Notes: generated by a model not told the origin, from the letters alone. A DNA stretch of 64,000 bases from Enchytraeus crypticus (GCA_905160935.1 CAJHZI010000783.1:108424-172423), one strand, 5' to 3'; positions 35,281 to 48,084 are shown, counted from the stretch's first letter. Numbers and translations are program-made.

Positions 35281-35464
35281 TTATAAGGTAAACTACAAAG
35301 CTAGCAGCACAGCCTTCTTATTTCTTGTGCCTTTTCTTTTGTAAACAACTTAACGTAAACAATAGTATTGTGTTTTATTTATTAATCTAAAATTATAAAG
35401 TATTTATAATTTCATTTGACTTTCCTAAATATATTAATTAGTTTTATAATCAATTACTGTAGAA

Positions 35465-35518
35465 ATGGCTGACGCTAAGGATCGTTTAGCTCGATTGAAA
35501 GAGTTACATTTACGCAGA
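35465..35518 (+). CDS. SYF2: SYF2 exon 1
   Basis: 18 codons from ATG to a GTAAGT donor after CGC AGA, phase 0. A short first exon ending in a basic Arg-Arg pair. Confidence 0.9.
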
Positions 35519-36092
35519 GTAAGTTATAATTGTGATATTTTTGATTAATGATAATGGATTTCGATATCACTGCTATTAATGGTTGCTTCTTTTTATTTTC
35601 GATTTTCTGTCGTATATTTTCAGATATTTCGATGTCGATTTATACGGCGGTAATTCTCTAAGTGTAGTAGTCAAATTATATCTTTTTATCGCTCTATTGT
35701 GTATTTGTACTGCTAAATTTTGTTGATTAATTTTAAAGTAAATTGAATGTCTTAGTAGCGTAGTGGTAACGTCATGAAGTTTTAAATGACTGATCCTGAG
35801 GTGAATTGAACTCTCGTGGATTCTATTTCTGGTTGCGCTGATCTGATAGTAAATCTCGGACATTCATTTGACAGGTTACACGGAAAATGGACTAAATTGC
35901 CAACCAAACGGCTTCAACATGTGATATTGAAAGCGATAGATAGCAACATTGATTATTATTTCACTATAGTGCGTGTTTACTTTTTAAAATGTTTAAAATT
36001 AATATGTTTACTTATAAGCGACGCTCTATAAGACCTCCATTATTACTTCCACCTGAACATGTTCCGACCCTAGTCCTAGTCCTAACCCTTGA

Positions 36093-36148
<56 letters not shown>

Positions 36149-39100
36149 AAAATGTTAAATTTGGTGTCTATAGAAGGAATCATTTTTAAGTGGCTTGTAC
36201 AATAGCATAGGATAATCTACAAGTTATAATCTATTTATCTAAGCTGTAATCTAAGAACGGAAAGGCATTAAATTGAATTATTGAAGACATGGCCACTACA
36301 AAGGGCTAAATATGTTTGTAGCTTATGAATCTTCTTTTACAGGTAACGTTTTAAGTACTGCTGTTATGATAAATGAGATTATCAGTGTACCTTTACTTTA
36401 TTCTGAAATTTGTTTAAAGATTTGTTGAAAATTGACAAATTAAAAAAGAAATGTTAAACTTAAAAACTTTGGTAAACTGAGCTGGCATCAATTTCAGATT
36501 TAATATTTGTTGTTAAAATATTTTGTTGCGAATATTGATAGTTGTTGCTAAGAGAATAGAACTGTAGTTGTGTGAGACGACATACATGTTTGAACTTTTG
36601 ATTGCATTAATCAGTTAGATTGGGTTAGTGGCTATACTGTGTCTAGTATATTGTTTTAGGCTAGCGTGCCAATTACTCTGATGCTGTTATTCCTAAAATG
36701 GGAATTATAACAGTCGGAGATACAAAAGAAAATCTACCTAGTTAGATGAGAATATTTGGTATTTTGAGCGTCAGAAGAACGAGGCTTCCAAGGAGGATAG
36801 TTACTTTTTATTCCTGTTATAATTCATTAGTATTGTGACTAATCATGTGCTCGCAGAATGAAGCCCGTAAGATGAATCACCAGGAGGTCGTGGAGGAGGA
36901 TAAGCGGAATAAACTTCCGGCTAATTGGGAGGCAAGGAAGCAGCGCGCAGAGTGGGAAGAGGAGCAAGAAAGAAAACGCAAGGTAAAAGAACTTATAAAC
37001 CATTCTTGATGTTATAATTCTTCTAAGAGCAATTCTTCTGGATACATTTATTTGATTTTCGTTGTGTGTTTTATCTTAATTATGGACCTTTATTTAGCAA
37101 ATAATATAGAAATAGTGTGGCTTGATAATGTAACGGAAGATTATTGATATTGTTGAGTGAATTGCCATGCTTGTGTAATGGTAATGCAAGGTTTGAGCTG
37201 TCAATTTTATGATGTGTAATTTTAATTCATAAATTATATCCCTACAGGCCTGTTGTACTCTGAGATTATTATTCCGTGCAAAGTTAGCATTTAGTTTATA
37301 ATATTGAAACAGAGACCTGGGACCGGCAACTGATAAATTAGGCATTGTGAACTATTACAACTACTAGGCCCTATTGTATTTTACCTAACAGAACGATTAG
37401 ATAAAGTTGTTGATGATAAAGACTAAATGCTAAGTGAAAGATGTGTACATAAAACAGGAAATATTAGCTAAGTTTAGATTAATAACATCAAATCTTCTCG
37501 ACTGATAACCAACTGGACCTAGTGTTGATTCAGGTGTTTTGAGTTCTGAGTAGTAAGAGCAGTATTTAATTTTAGCGTTGCAGCTATGCTTCAAAAAGAA
37601 TTTTATGTCGGCAACTAATTACACTGCTGGCTTTAAGTTAAAGGCTAAGGAACCATTAAGCCAGTTTGACAAACTCATCATGGTTTGTGATAGATGATTC
37701 TCTGCCTGAATTTAGTTGTAACTTCGCTTTTAGCGTTCACATTGCGTTTTTGGCTTGGCATTAATAAAGTTTATAGACCAACGTTATCAACCATGATAAC
37801 ATTTTAGTTGTTGAACATTTTTTGCAGGAATGTGCAGAGAAAGGAGAGAACTATGACATCGTTAAACTGAGAGATTATGGAGCGGAAGAAGTAGAGAAAT
37901 GGGAAAAGAAAAAGAAGAAGAAGAATCCAGATGTTGGATTTGCAGGTTTGTAACGTTTGTTGCATTTCCTTAATGTATTCTATTTGATTGTAAAACAGGC
38001 TGGTAAACCTAATGTTAACGTCAGTTTCCTTACTCGAAAGTGATGTGTAATATGTGAATGTGTAAATATCTTTAGTGTTTGTATTCGACTAGGACTCTAC
38101 CCAATCTGATGTCATTTGACTATTGAATTAATAGCTTGGACGATCTGAATACTAATAAAATATTTTAAGAATCTGTAGCGATAATGTGCCATCAAATGAA
38201 AATTATATTTTTTTGCTAAACATTAATTAATTAGTAAATAAGACCCTATTTGACATTTTCAGCCAGATTTGATGGACTAATAGTGAAATTCTCCTTTTAC
38301 AAGAACTGTTAATTTCAACGTTAAGGAATGCAAACAAATTGTCTAAAGTATCATAGTCTTGCAGTGAGATTGATTTTTAACGTACATATCTATTCAAATG
38401 TTTTTTATAGTGTGACTGCAGTATTAGAGAGATCTATCAGTACCCTAGCTAAAGATTAACTTGTGCAATTTATTTCTGTTACAGATTATGAGCAAGCCAG
38501 CTTTAGACAGTATCAACGCTTATCCAAAAATCTTAAACCGGATATGACTGAATATCAAAGAGAGAAGGAGAAAATGTACGTAGCTTTGATTAACTTTATA
38601 TTATTTTGCTGTGTTGTACAGTATCGAAGTAAAATTACTACTTTACAATAGATATACTCAAGCAATACTTTTGCATGTAACAAAGCAGTTAGTTTGTCTG
38701 GATACTTTTTACTTGCAGCGAAGTACTTTTGTAAAAATACTAGTAATTTACTCGAGTAATTTGTACTTTGCTTGGACTTTTGTCTTGAGTAAAATCCTGA
38801 ATACTTTTTACTTATACTTTTCCTTCAATTAACCATTTACGTATATTTTTCTTCGAGTAGTCTGCTTACATCTTTCAAACTAGGCACTTCCTAACAGCAC
38901 TTTCCTACGACATGTGATAATTTGGTAATCATGTAGGAGGGGATTTAGCGCACTCGGTTAAGCTGCACGTCACTTGAACAAAGAAAAGCCACGTTGCATT
39001 CGGTTAGTACTTTGTGGGCGACCACTTTGAAAGATCGAGTGGTGACAGCTTTGAATGAAAAAAAATCCAGAGGTTATTCTTAAATCTGTGTCGGCTGCTA

Positions 39101-40881
39101 TTGAAGCGCCAACAAAAAAGCAACGATTATTAAGAACCATGGAGGGGAACAGGAAATTAAAAAAACTTCAATAACAGCAACCATGAGAATGGAAACTATT
39201 CTGCACAAGCATATGACATGTGTGCAACTACACTGAATAATACAAAAAATAAAAAATGTGGTAAACATTTGTGTTTGATGCTATTAATTCTAGTGAAGCA
39301 TATTTTAAGTAGTGTATATATCACATTGGCACTGGCTCCATGCTGCTGCATGTTGTTGTGTATGTCGATGGTTTCTATACGGGTGTAGTATATTAAATAA
39401 TAATAATAACAACAAATAGAATGCTACAGTCATCAATTACAACATCGAGCACTATTGAGCGTTATAATTATATTATTAACAGGGGCGAGGAAGCATTCTA
39501 CCCCACTGTAGACACCCTGGGTGTGGAGGCGCACAAGGACACCCCTGAGGCCATAAATAAACTGGCAGAAGATGTGGAGAAACAGTAAGTTCTCTTGTAC
39601 TCAATTTCTATCCAGATATCTGCAAATTGCAAGTCTAATACTCACATTCTTTGCCATTGTCAACAATAACAAAATTGACGAATACTGCATCGACCCAATT
39701 AGGATATCCAATCACACTGGTTACTTAAACTATTACTAACCTTTTTGTAACCTTTAGCTGGGGATAATATGCTTTCCTAGAATGTCTCCATAGCATAGGG
39801 GTAACATCATGAAGTTTTAAATGAGTGATACTGAGGTGAATTGAACTCTCGGGGGTTCGAATCTCAGCCGCGCTGATCTTAGAGTAAAATCTCGGACGTT
39901 CACTGGACTGGTTATGCGGAACATGGACTAAATTGCCTAACGGTTTAAACATTTGGTACCAAAAGTGATATATATCACAGTGATATATTAACATAGTTGA
40001 TCATTTCACTATAATGCATGTTTACTTTACTTCCAGAGTGCTTATTTTATGCTTTCCTGACTGTTTCTTCAGTTATTTCTCTCTTTATTTAATGTTATCA
40101 TAGATTTTTTTACCCGATTTAAAAAGCTGTTGTCTTGATAGAAGTGGCTTCTGCAATGATGCCGATATGACGAAGATTGAAGTGATTGATTGCGATTGAT
40201 TGGTAATGATCTATTGATATGTGATTGATTTATAATTACCGATTGATGTGTGATTTATGATTGATTGATAATGATCGAATGCTATTTGATTGATTGGTAG
40301 TGATCTATTGAGATGTTACTGATTCTAGTAATCGATTTATATGTGGACGAATGGAAAGCAGATGACTTTCAAGATATTGCAGATATTGAAGTCATTTGAT
40401 TTGATTACTGCAAGTTTGATTTAAAGTCATTGACTAAAGGATTACTGAATAAAATCATTGATTGCTAATTGATTCTAGAATACAGACGTTAAAGTTCAGC
40501 TGACTACAAAACGATGAAGAAATGCCATAGACATAGCTAAAGTCAAGTTTAACGTCAGTTTCCTGCTCGATAGCATGTCAGTGACAGGGAGTTGAACCTA
40601 CATCAGCTGATACGCTATCGAAAAACATGCCTCAGCCCATATTGATTTATTGAGATATAATATGGCAATATTTAGTGGTTAAATATAACTAATTGACATA
40701 ATTGATTGATTTTAGGATACAGAAGAGATCTAAGTACAGCAGAAGACGACGATACGATGAGGATGATGATATTGACTACATCAACGAGCGCAACATGAAG
40801 TTCAACAAGAAGCTGGAACGTTTCTATGGTCAGCACACCGCTACCATCAAGCAGGACCTGGAGCGTGGCACGGCCATTTAG
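35465..40881 (+). CDS. SYF2: Pre-mRNA-splicing factor SYF2
   Basis: Nuclear component of the Prp19-associated/late spliceosome. Six coding exons join in consistent phases: 35465-35518, 36857-36982, 37828-37945, 38485-38575, 39483-39584 and 40716-40881, giving 218 residues (human protein about 243). It starts [18 protein letters not shown]. The middle has the basic coiled-coil block [19 protein letters not shown], then [20 protein letters not shown] and [16 protein letters not shown]. The end has [20 protein letters not shown] and [11 protein letters not shown]. These blocks are the conserved SYF2 core, so the family call rests on sequence recognition throughout. All introns are GT-AG. Intron 1 and intron 5 each carry a SINE-B copy, and a LINE tail ends about 180 bp upstream of the ATG. 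Confidence 0.95.
35745..35990 (+). mobile_element. SINE-B copy in SYF2 intron 1
   Basis: GTCATGAAGTTTTAAATGAC, GAGGTGAATTGAACTCTCG, and a GACTAAATTGCCAACC body. It ends near a TTTACTTTTTAAA run. Confidence 0.7.
36093..36140. repeat. (TA)n microsatellite in SYF2 intron 1
   Basis: About 23 TA units. Confidence 0.95.
36857..36982 (+). CDS. SYF2: SYF2 exon 2
   Basis: 42 codons, phase 0 at both ends, acceptor tgctcgcag, donor gtaaaa. Encodes [19 protein letters not shown] and the following KLPANW segment. Confidence 0.93.
37828..37945 (+). CDS. SYF2: SYF2 exon 3
   Basis: 118 nt, enters in phase 0 and leaves one base for the next codon. Acceptor attttttgcag. Encodes [18 protein letters not shown] and a run of lysines. 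Confidence 0.93.
38485..38575 (+). CDS. SYF2: SYF2 exon 4
   Basis: 91 nt, acceptor ttctgttacag, donor gtacgt inside the ATG codon (AT|G). Encodes [19 protein letters not shown]. Confidence 0.92.
39397..39464 (-). mobile_element. LINE tail snippet in SYF2 intron 4
   Basis: Reverse complement of the CAATAGTGCTCAATGTTGTC tail of the 34927 family, only about 65 bp, ending in AATAATAATAA. It lies 18 bp before the exon 5 acceptor. Confidence 0.6.
39483..39584 (+). CDS. SYF2: SYF2 exon 5
   Basis: 102 nt, acceptor attattaacag, donor gtaagt after CA. Encodes [19 protein letters not shown] and NKLAEDVEK. Confidence 0.92.
39779..40030 (+). mobile_element. SINE-B copy in SYF2 intron 5
   Basis: AATGTCTCCATAGCATAGGG, GGGGGTTCGAATCTCAGCCG, AGAGTAAAATCTCGGACGTT and TAGTTGATCATTTCACTATA. 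Confidence 0.75.
40535..40640 (-). mobile_element. SINE-A copy in SYF2 intron 5
   Basis: AAGTCAAGTTTAACGTCAGT, GCATGTCAGTGACAGGGAGT, GTTGAACC, then GATACGCTATCGAAAAACAT. Shortened. Confidence 0.6.
40716..40881 (+). CDS. SYF2: SYF2 exon 6 (terminal)
   Basis: 166 nt after acceptor attgattttag. The first base completes the Gln codon, and the exon ends in TAG. Encodes the conserved [18 protein letters not shown] and C-terminal LERGTAI. Confidence 0.93.
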
Positions 40882-41969
40882 TCCACTTCTCTCTACTTGT
40901 TATCTTTATGACTATTGCCGTTATTTCTTAATATTTCTCAAGTTTGGACTTTGGACAATAATAGAGCTTTATCAATATTTATAAGTGAGTTTTACTGGAG
41001 ACGGCTATAAATTGACTGTACAGAAAAAATTGATAAGAAATTTGAGCATGTAGTAAATATGATCATAGAATCGTGTGCACATGGATTGTGCATGAAGTCA
41101 CGGTGATCTGTTAATCGCATTGTAATTGTACAAATCATTAACGGCTGAGATTCTCTGTGGCATAGTGGAATGCTATTCTTAGAAGCAGAGGAGTTAATAC
41201 GAAGTCCACACTAATAGGTTGAAAGTGTTCTTCATTTCTGCCACCAGCTGTTTAGAGTACACTTAATATGCTAATTAAATGTACTCTTAACTGCAAATAT
41301 AATAATCTGTTAATTTTAAGTTCTCTGCAAAATCAACGCAACGCGTAAATTGCGAGTATGCTGATAATGTTTTTAAATTGTATTAATTAAAAGCCCTCTT
41401 ACAAGTGAAACAGCTACCTGGATTAACCGCTTACGCTAAATAAATCATCCTCCTCCTCCCTCGAATCCCAGTGTAACTAATGTCAGGCTGGGGACGCTAA
41501 ATAAATAACTGAATAAATAAAATTCTGCTGAATTGTTAAATTCTATTAATACACAAAATGAAACTGTCTTGGAGAACAGTTCACGCACAGTCTTATAATA
41601 ATTGTGTAATCGATTTGGTTAAATATACAAAATTGTATTCATGTAGATGAAAATTGATAAACCATGTTTTGCTTAGTTCACAGATTCTCTGTATTTGAGA
41701 AAGAAATCAGAAATGAGAAAAATTTAGCAAAAGTAGTTAGCTAAATGTTTTCTAATGCTAAGACACTCAACTGTCTGGTTGGAAGTCTCTACTCTAGAGA
41801 TGGCTAAACATGTTTGCTTCCTTATTGCAATCATTGTGAGACATATATTTCCTGATAATTATTTCGGTGACATATATTTCGTGATGATCATTGGGCAGAC
41901 TTTCATTTTCATAAGCAGCACCCATAATCTCTACCTATTTATCTTCGCTCTTGTTCTTCTCTTTCAACT

Positions 41970-42192
41970 TTCTCTAGTAACCTTAAAAGACTTTTACCAC
42001 CGTAGACATAATCAATCTACCCTGACGATTTTTGACCACCGGACCAGCTTTCGGAGACCTTGCTTCTCCTCAGCACATTTCTTTTGCAGATTGGTTTGGG
42101 TGAATTGATCTGCAGTGATGTGTGCTGTGGGACGTCCCTGACATCATCCTTGGATGAGGAAACGGACGCTAAACCTTTATTATTATTATTAC
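41970..42192 (+). mobile_element. LINE 3' tail copy, (TTA)n type
   Basis: Matches the 3' end of the LINE at 12,700-12,905: ACCGGACCAGC, TCTCCTCAGCACATTTCTTT, GGGACGTCCCTGACATCATC, GGAAACGGACGCTAAACC, then TTATTATTATT. A 5'-truncated insertion about 1 kb past SYF2. Confidence 0.8.
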
Positions 42193-43298
42193 AACATGTA
42201 TATGTAGTGGATACATATAGGTCAGCACATTGCGTTGTATGGGCACACAATCTTACGCTAGAATCGAATCTGATATTCTGTTCAGCCACTCTGATCATAA
42301 CCAGCAATTGAAACTATCAAGGGCGATGGTAACACTTTACTAGGACCTTTATTGAAACGCGACTCTATTATGTGAAGCGTAAAATCAACTTTTATTTTAA
42401 AAACACAGTATACATTGACAATATATTATGCGAAATAGTAACTTTAGAATTTTGAAGCGCTGTAGTATTCTAACAAATGACAATTCCAAGATACATATTT
42501 TTACTCATAATAAGTTTTCGTTCTACCAATGAGCTATAGATCAATTAATTTCGTCTAATGATAAGTTATACTATTCTTTGATCACACAACCACGTAGAAT
42601 TCAGCATGGAAAATCACATATGCTGACAGAAGAAAATCAATGCAGGAATTTACTTTCTAGAGATGTTGATACAAAACTTTTCTGCAAAATAAAATAGATA
42701 TCAAAGAAATCAAAATAAACTAACAAAGTTAACAAATGCAACAATATTATGAAAAAATATAATCCCTAATTTCTCAAAATAACAACTGAAAAATAACACA
42801 AGATACTAAACAAATGACTAGGTAAAATATCATCAAATAATATATTAGGAATAATTGATCAAGCTCTCTAAAATAAAAGTATAGTACGGTTAATGCAATG
42901 CGAGAGATCCTTGTAATGCAATCATACATAATCACATAAAAAACAGAGGGCTAGCAAAAAGTCAACAACAATAGCAGCTTGTAAAGCATTCTAGAAGACT
43001 GTTTACGTCATGAAGCCACAGAATCGAAGTTGCCAAAAAGTAAACCTTTCCTAGAAGGCCCTCAATTGTACTAAAAAATTGCATTTGATTGCGATACAAA
43101 TTAAAAGCTGCTATGCTACGTATTGCAACAGCTAGGCAAATGTATTGCAAAATCTGCATAAATATTGAAATATTCCAAAATATTCGTTCACAATTAAGAA
43201 ACGACATAGACTAATTGCAGTTACGCAAAATGAACCAAATTTGTGCACCACACAACACGTGAAATGATGAAGATGTATATTTAGCTACAAAGCATAAC

Positions 43299-43328
43299 GA
43301 GACATTACACCTGTTGGTGTAATGTCTC
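43299..43328. repeat. Perfect hairpin, 13-bp arms, 4-nt loop
   Basis: GAGACATTACACC, loop TGTT, then the exact complement. Intergenic. Confidence 0.9.
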
Positions 43329-43554
43329 ATGATCTCTCTTCGTTGGTTTACACAGCAACTGTTTGCAATAAACTACAATTCATTTCTGTTCCAGTAGGCA
43401 ATTTTACAATAAAAAGGTTACGCCTGACGACATGCAACTGCATTTTATCAGCTATTCCATCTAGAAATTATAGGAGTCAATGCATGTCAATCATTTTCAA
43501 CAGTTAAACTCGGTAATATACATGCTTATCCCATTTATTTATACAAACAGAAAA

Positions 43555-43582
43555 CTACTTGTTGACTTCAGTCAACAAGTAG
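43555..43582. repeat. Perfect hairpin, 13-bp arms, 2-nt spacer
   Basis: CTACTTGTTGACT, TC, then the exact complement. Intergenic, 226 bp past the hairpin at 43299. Confidence 0.9.
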
Positions 43583-44349
43583 TCCAGGAAATGAGAAGCA
43601 AACAATACATGTATTTAAGCAACCAATGCATACACAGGATACTTTAATTAATGCAGTTGACACTTCGACTCTGAGAAAGTTTATAGTAGATAAAAAGTAA
43701 AAGTCTGATAAGAATAATACAACTATTGTAATATTTATGCATTTATGTAGAGTCAGAGCGCGAAAGCTTCACCATCTGACAACTCTTCCGAACAAAAATA
43801 GATCACATATGTGACATTGATCTGAAATCCATTTATATACTGACAGTCATACTTATGACAGCATAAAGCAATTGAGAGTAAAAAGGGTTAACCACCTTTT
43901 TCCGCACTATATATTACGCTAGCCAGTCAGTTTTAATATTTTCAATTGAGAATAGACACAAATTCGCGCAATACGCAGACAGTTCTAATTAATGCTCTAA
44001 CCAGGAGGATTTATTTGCAGCAGTATGTTATGCTATCAGAGGCAAAGTAAATAACAGTATTTAGCAGCATTACAAACAACAAAGGGACTAAAAGCCGCTA
44101 AAAGTATACGACCAGAAAAAGATAGAAGGCAGATTAAGTAGGCTTACATAGACCTGCAAAGAGTTTCTAGCTTTGAATTAGAATTAAACATCACTCTGAT
44201 CTCAGTTGTTGATATAAAAGACGGACTATAATATAACATAATAACTAACAAGTAAATACTTTGGACATTTCCTGAGATTATACATGTACTTAATAAAGTT
44301 AATGCTTATGATCAATCAACAAACATAGCTTGCACATATTAAATTAACA

Positions 44350-44530
44350 GTTTAGCACTTGTAACCAGTGTTAAACTGTTAACAGTTAAACGTCTTTAAC
44401 AAGTGTTAAACTGTTAACAGTTAAACAACACCTGTAACAAGTGTTAAAATGTTAACAGTTAAACACCTGTAACAAGTGTTAAACTGCTAACAGTTAAGCA
44501 ACACCTGTAACAAGTGTTAAACTGTTAATC
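44350..44530. repeat. Tandem repeat with internal palindrome
   Basis: About four units of TGTAACAAGTGTTAAACTGT plus TAACAGTTAAAC(AAC)ACC. Each holds the palindrome AACTGTTAACAGTT, so the array can fold into several hairpins. Confidence 0.85.
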
Positions 44531-45087
44531 ATTAACAACTACGACAACATCCAAAATCAACATGAAGCGAAAACATTAACGATTAATGCAGCATAGAAAG
44601 GGTATAACTAACTAATACATAACAATTACAATTTTATCACGAATACAAATGAGAAGTCAGTAAAGCAAGCCACAACCAGGTTAAGCGTTGAAGCAACTTT
44701 TAACGTCTGCTTTTGTCACTCGACGGCATAAGAGACAAACATAGAGATTGTCTAGAATGTTTAACCTATGTCGCACGGTACCGAAAACTTAGTTTTGAAA
44801 ATTGTTGGTTTTTCTATTTCTATTCAGGATCGCTTACGATTCGACTAAATGGCAGTAATCTTTTCATTGAAATATCACACAAGTAACATTGATCACGCAG
44901 TTTATAAAAAAAACAATTCATCACGAAACTTAACGCATGATTCATTTCTATGCATCAGCTTCAAAATATTAGCTACTGCTAAATTTACTAATTCAGTTGA
45001 GAAGATTCTGCAGTACGTTGCTATAGCAACGTCTGAAGGGACACTCGCTAAAGCCAGGTGGTTTACGTCATTTGTTGGACTTTAGTT

Positions 45088-45205
45088 CTGGATGAATGGC
45101 AGAGTGGATAGCACGCTTGCCTGATAACCAAAAGGACCATCTGATCGAAACGGAGATGGACTGCATCTTGTAGCACGGAAACATACGTAAAACGTAGCAT
45201 TATAG
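45088..45205 (+). mobile_element. SINE-D-like tRNA-derived copy
   Basis: TGGCAGAGTGGATAGCACGC is a near-perfect box A. Box B (TGATCGAAACGG) is mutated, and an ACGTAAAACGTAGC tail follows. Not a functional tRNA, because no acceptor-stem pairing was seen. Confidence 0.55.
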
Positions 45206-45526
45206 CCTATTTCTAGAGCATATTCATTATTGCAAATATTTTCATATAATCAATTAAAAGATGCACGTATTTAGCCTTGTGATTAAAATCATCAATTAGG
45301 ACAACATACTATTAAGCAATATAGTTTAAGTTAAATATTGTTTAGCCTGGTACGCGTGTATACTACTTGCATATTCACTGTGAACAAGTGTTACTTAATT
45401 ATCGATTCAATAAATAATATTTCAATTAAATAAAAGAGATCATCCAATAAAGTACAGATTATTGAATAATTATAATTAATCTCTAACAGTTCGTCAATTA
45501 AAGCAAAATTTAGTCCAAATAAACAA

Positions 45527-45836
45527 ATGGTATTTCAAGCGAATTCTTTAAATCTAACAACTAGTATTTCAATCGAATTCTTAATCTAACAAATGGTATT
45601 TCAATAGAATTCTTAATCTAACAAATGGTATTTCAAGCGAATTCTTTAAATCTAACAACTAGTATTTCAATCGAATTCTTAATCTAACAAATGGTATTTC
45701 AATAGAATTCTTAATCTAACAAATGGTATTTCAAGCGAATTCTTTAAATCTAACAACTAGTATTTCAATCGAATTCTTAATCTAACAAATGGTATTTCAA
45801 TAGAATTCTTAATCTAACAAATGGTATTTAAATCGA
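45527..45836. repeat. 98-bp higher-order satellite array
   Basis: Three subunits of about 32 bp (ATGGTATTTCAAGCGAATTC, CTAGTATTTCAATCGAATTC, ATGGTATTTCAATAGAATTC types) repeat in the same order with a 98-bp period starting at 45527, 45625 and 45723. Confidence 0.92.
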
Positions 45837-46619
45837 ATAGACAATAAATAAATACTTAGTCATTTCTAAACGGTCACCTGAATACAATTATTAATTTGAC
45901 ATCGCCTTCGTCATAACAAATAAGAACATCACAACACAACACTGCTATAAAGCTAGGAATCAGTGAAAGGACAACATCGACTAACAGCTAGAATCCACAA
46001 TAGTAAAAATGACAACAGGTAACTAACAACATCAACAACAGTCTTTTACCGGAACACTAACAAACGTTACCATAGTTCAGTACAATAAACCATAGTTCAT
46101 ACAAATACAATAGCAGTCGTAGAAAATCCGCGAGATTATAACAAAGTTACACGCTTATTAGATGGCATCTCTTATATAAATAAATCATCACCTTTTTAAG
46201 GACATCTCATATAGAAATTTCAGTGCTCTTCATAGGCTCGTCGTCTTTTCATATACTTTTCGTATACGACTACTGTCATATATGAGATGTATATGAGACA
46301 TCATATGTGAGATATATGTTATAATGATTATTATTATCATTACGATCTATATATAATATGCAAAATCTGCACAGTAGTACAGAGTTCATAAAATCACAAA
46401 AAAAACTACAGAGACAATTACTTTATCTCCTGTTTAATATCGGCGTTGATACAAATCCTGTTACAGACTTTTGTGGCTCATGTCTCACTTTATGCCGCTA
46501 ATAACATGCTAGCGGCACTCACAATACTGGCACAACCAGCGGTACAGCGTGTCTGAAGCCAGTGATCAATACGTACTCATGTGCACAGACATCACTATAT
46601 TCTAGTGTTCAGCCAAACT

Positions 46620-46725
46620 GCAAGTTCATGGTATATATTCCTACTCACAGTCTGTTTTCTCGCTCAGTAAAGAGCACTCCATCACAAGTCTATATCATCA
46701 CAAAGGCTACGCCTCTACCAAACAT
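46620..46725 (-). mobile_element. SINE-C fragment
   Basis: GTCTGTTTTCTCGCTCAGTA, AAGAGCACTCCATCACAAGT and AAAGGCTACGCCTCTACCAA match the 3' part in reverse. Confidence 0.6.
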
Positions 46726-47896
46726 TACGAATACATAAATTAAAACTGTAGATTTAATCTTTACACACTTTTAGACTTACACAACTGTAGATTTAATCTT
46801 TACACCTTTTTGGACTTGCACATCTAAAAGGTAACAATAAATATGAAATATACGAAATATAAGAAATAGATATGTGCAACATAGCATTATTTTGTACCTA
46901 CTACCTGAAATATAAAAAGTAATCAAACCGGCAGCCAATTTATGCACATAAAGTTTCGAAAAATACACAAGATATCGTAAAAATAATTACCAAGATATTC
47001 AAGAAAATATCTTGAACACACAAGGATTACCAGTCTAGAGAAATTGACTAAAATTGACTAGAGAGAGACTAGCCTACACAGCTGCAGATGTGATACCTCA
47101 AGACCCTGTATGATGCGACTACGATTGACTAGAGACTGGATTATAAAGCAGCAGATATAATACCACGAGATGGCGTGACTGCAGCATGACGATGAAATAG
47201 AATTGTAAAATGTACAATGCTAAACTAACAATAAGATGCGTTGAAGAGATTTAGTTGTCGAAAGGCATCATCATCAATTGTCAGATTGAAAAACTCGAAC
47301 AAATTATCAATGGAATGTGTTGCATCTAGCTTACTCCTCACGTTAGAAAATAACTAGTAAAAATAAAGCAGAAGTATCTCGCTCACTAACAAGGAAACCC
47401 CCTGTACAGTCAAATAAATTAACACTCCGAGTTCAGTTTCAATCTATCTTTTATCTCTCTATTAAACGTAAATTGCGACGTTATATCTTTATCATATTTC
47501 AAAGTAATACTACATACACTGCTATCACGCGTCTGTAGATTTAGTTTGATAGATAAACATGATTGCTCACAGCGTCAAATAGGCCTATCCAGTGGATGAA
47601 TGAGATCTTTTAAATAATACTTGCACAAAGCTAGAGTATTTAATTTCATTAATAACTAAGCACAATTTATAATTACTACTCGACAAAATTAATTAGGCAA
47701 TCAATATTTAATTGCGCAATTATAATTTTAAATACTAGCCATATATCATTAATAACTGATTACACAAGTTTTCGTCTCAGCAGAACACCCAGAACTGAAT
47801 AAACTACAGAAGCAAGACAAATGACATCTCTAACAGTACAAGCAACACATCATAGCCTAATTCACTCGTAAACTAACGTGGCGCTCAAAATTAGTA

Positions 47897-47976
47897 TACA
47901 TGTGTGCTGTGTGGACGTCCCTGACATCATCCTTGGAGGAGGAAACGGACGTTAAACCTTTATTATTAATATTATG
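47897..47976 (+). mobile_element. Short LINE 3' tail copy, (TTA)n type
   Basis: Only about 80 bp: GTGGACGTCCCTGACATCAT, GGAGGAGGAAACGGACGTTA and a short TTATTA end. Strong 5' truncation. Confidence 0.75.
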
Positions 47977-48084
47977 TCAGTCCTAATTCAAAACATGAAA
48001 AAAGTAAACTTAACTGCATGTACTCATTATATTCGAAAATATACTTCAATTATAGTCGGGACATAGTAAGTCAACAAGCAATAC

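Larger units (their letters stand above)
42193..47890. other. Gene-poor interval between SYF2 and the Bcl-2-like gene
   Basis: AT-rich. Apart from the hairpins, tandem arrays and SINE fragments listed separately, I see no coding exon. Frames at 42962-43207 and 46777-46968 (both minus) are short and without domain features. Part of this could be 3' UTR of the convergent genes. Confidence 0.55.

Noticed and set aside
38640..38880. Possible hAT-type transposon remnant in SYF2 intron 4
   Set aside because: ACTTTTTACTT and ACTCGAGTAA motifs are suggestive, but I found no paired inverted ends or 8-bp duplication.
45088..45160. tRNA gene
   Set aside because: Good box A but box B is mutated, the acceptor stem does not pair, and a SINE tail follows.
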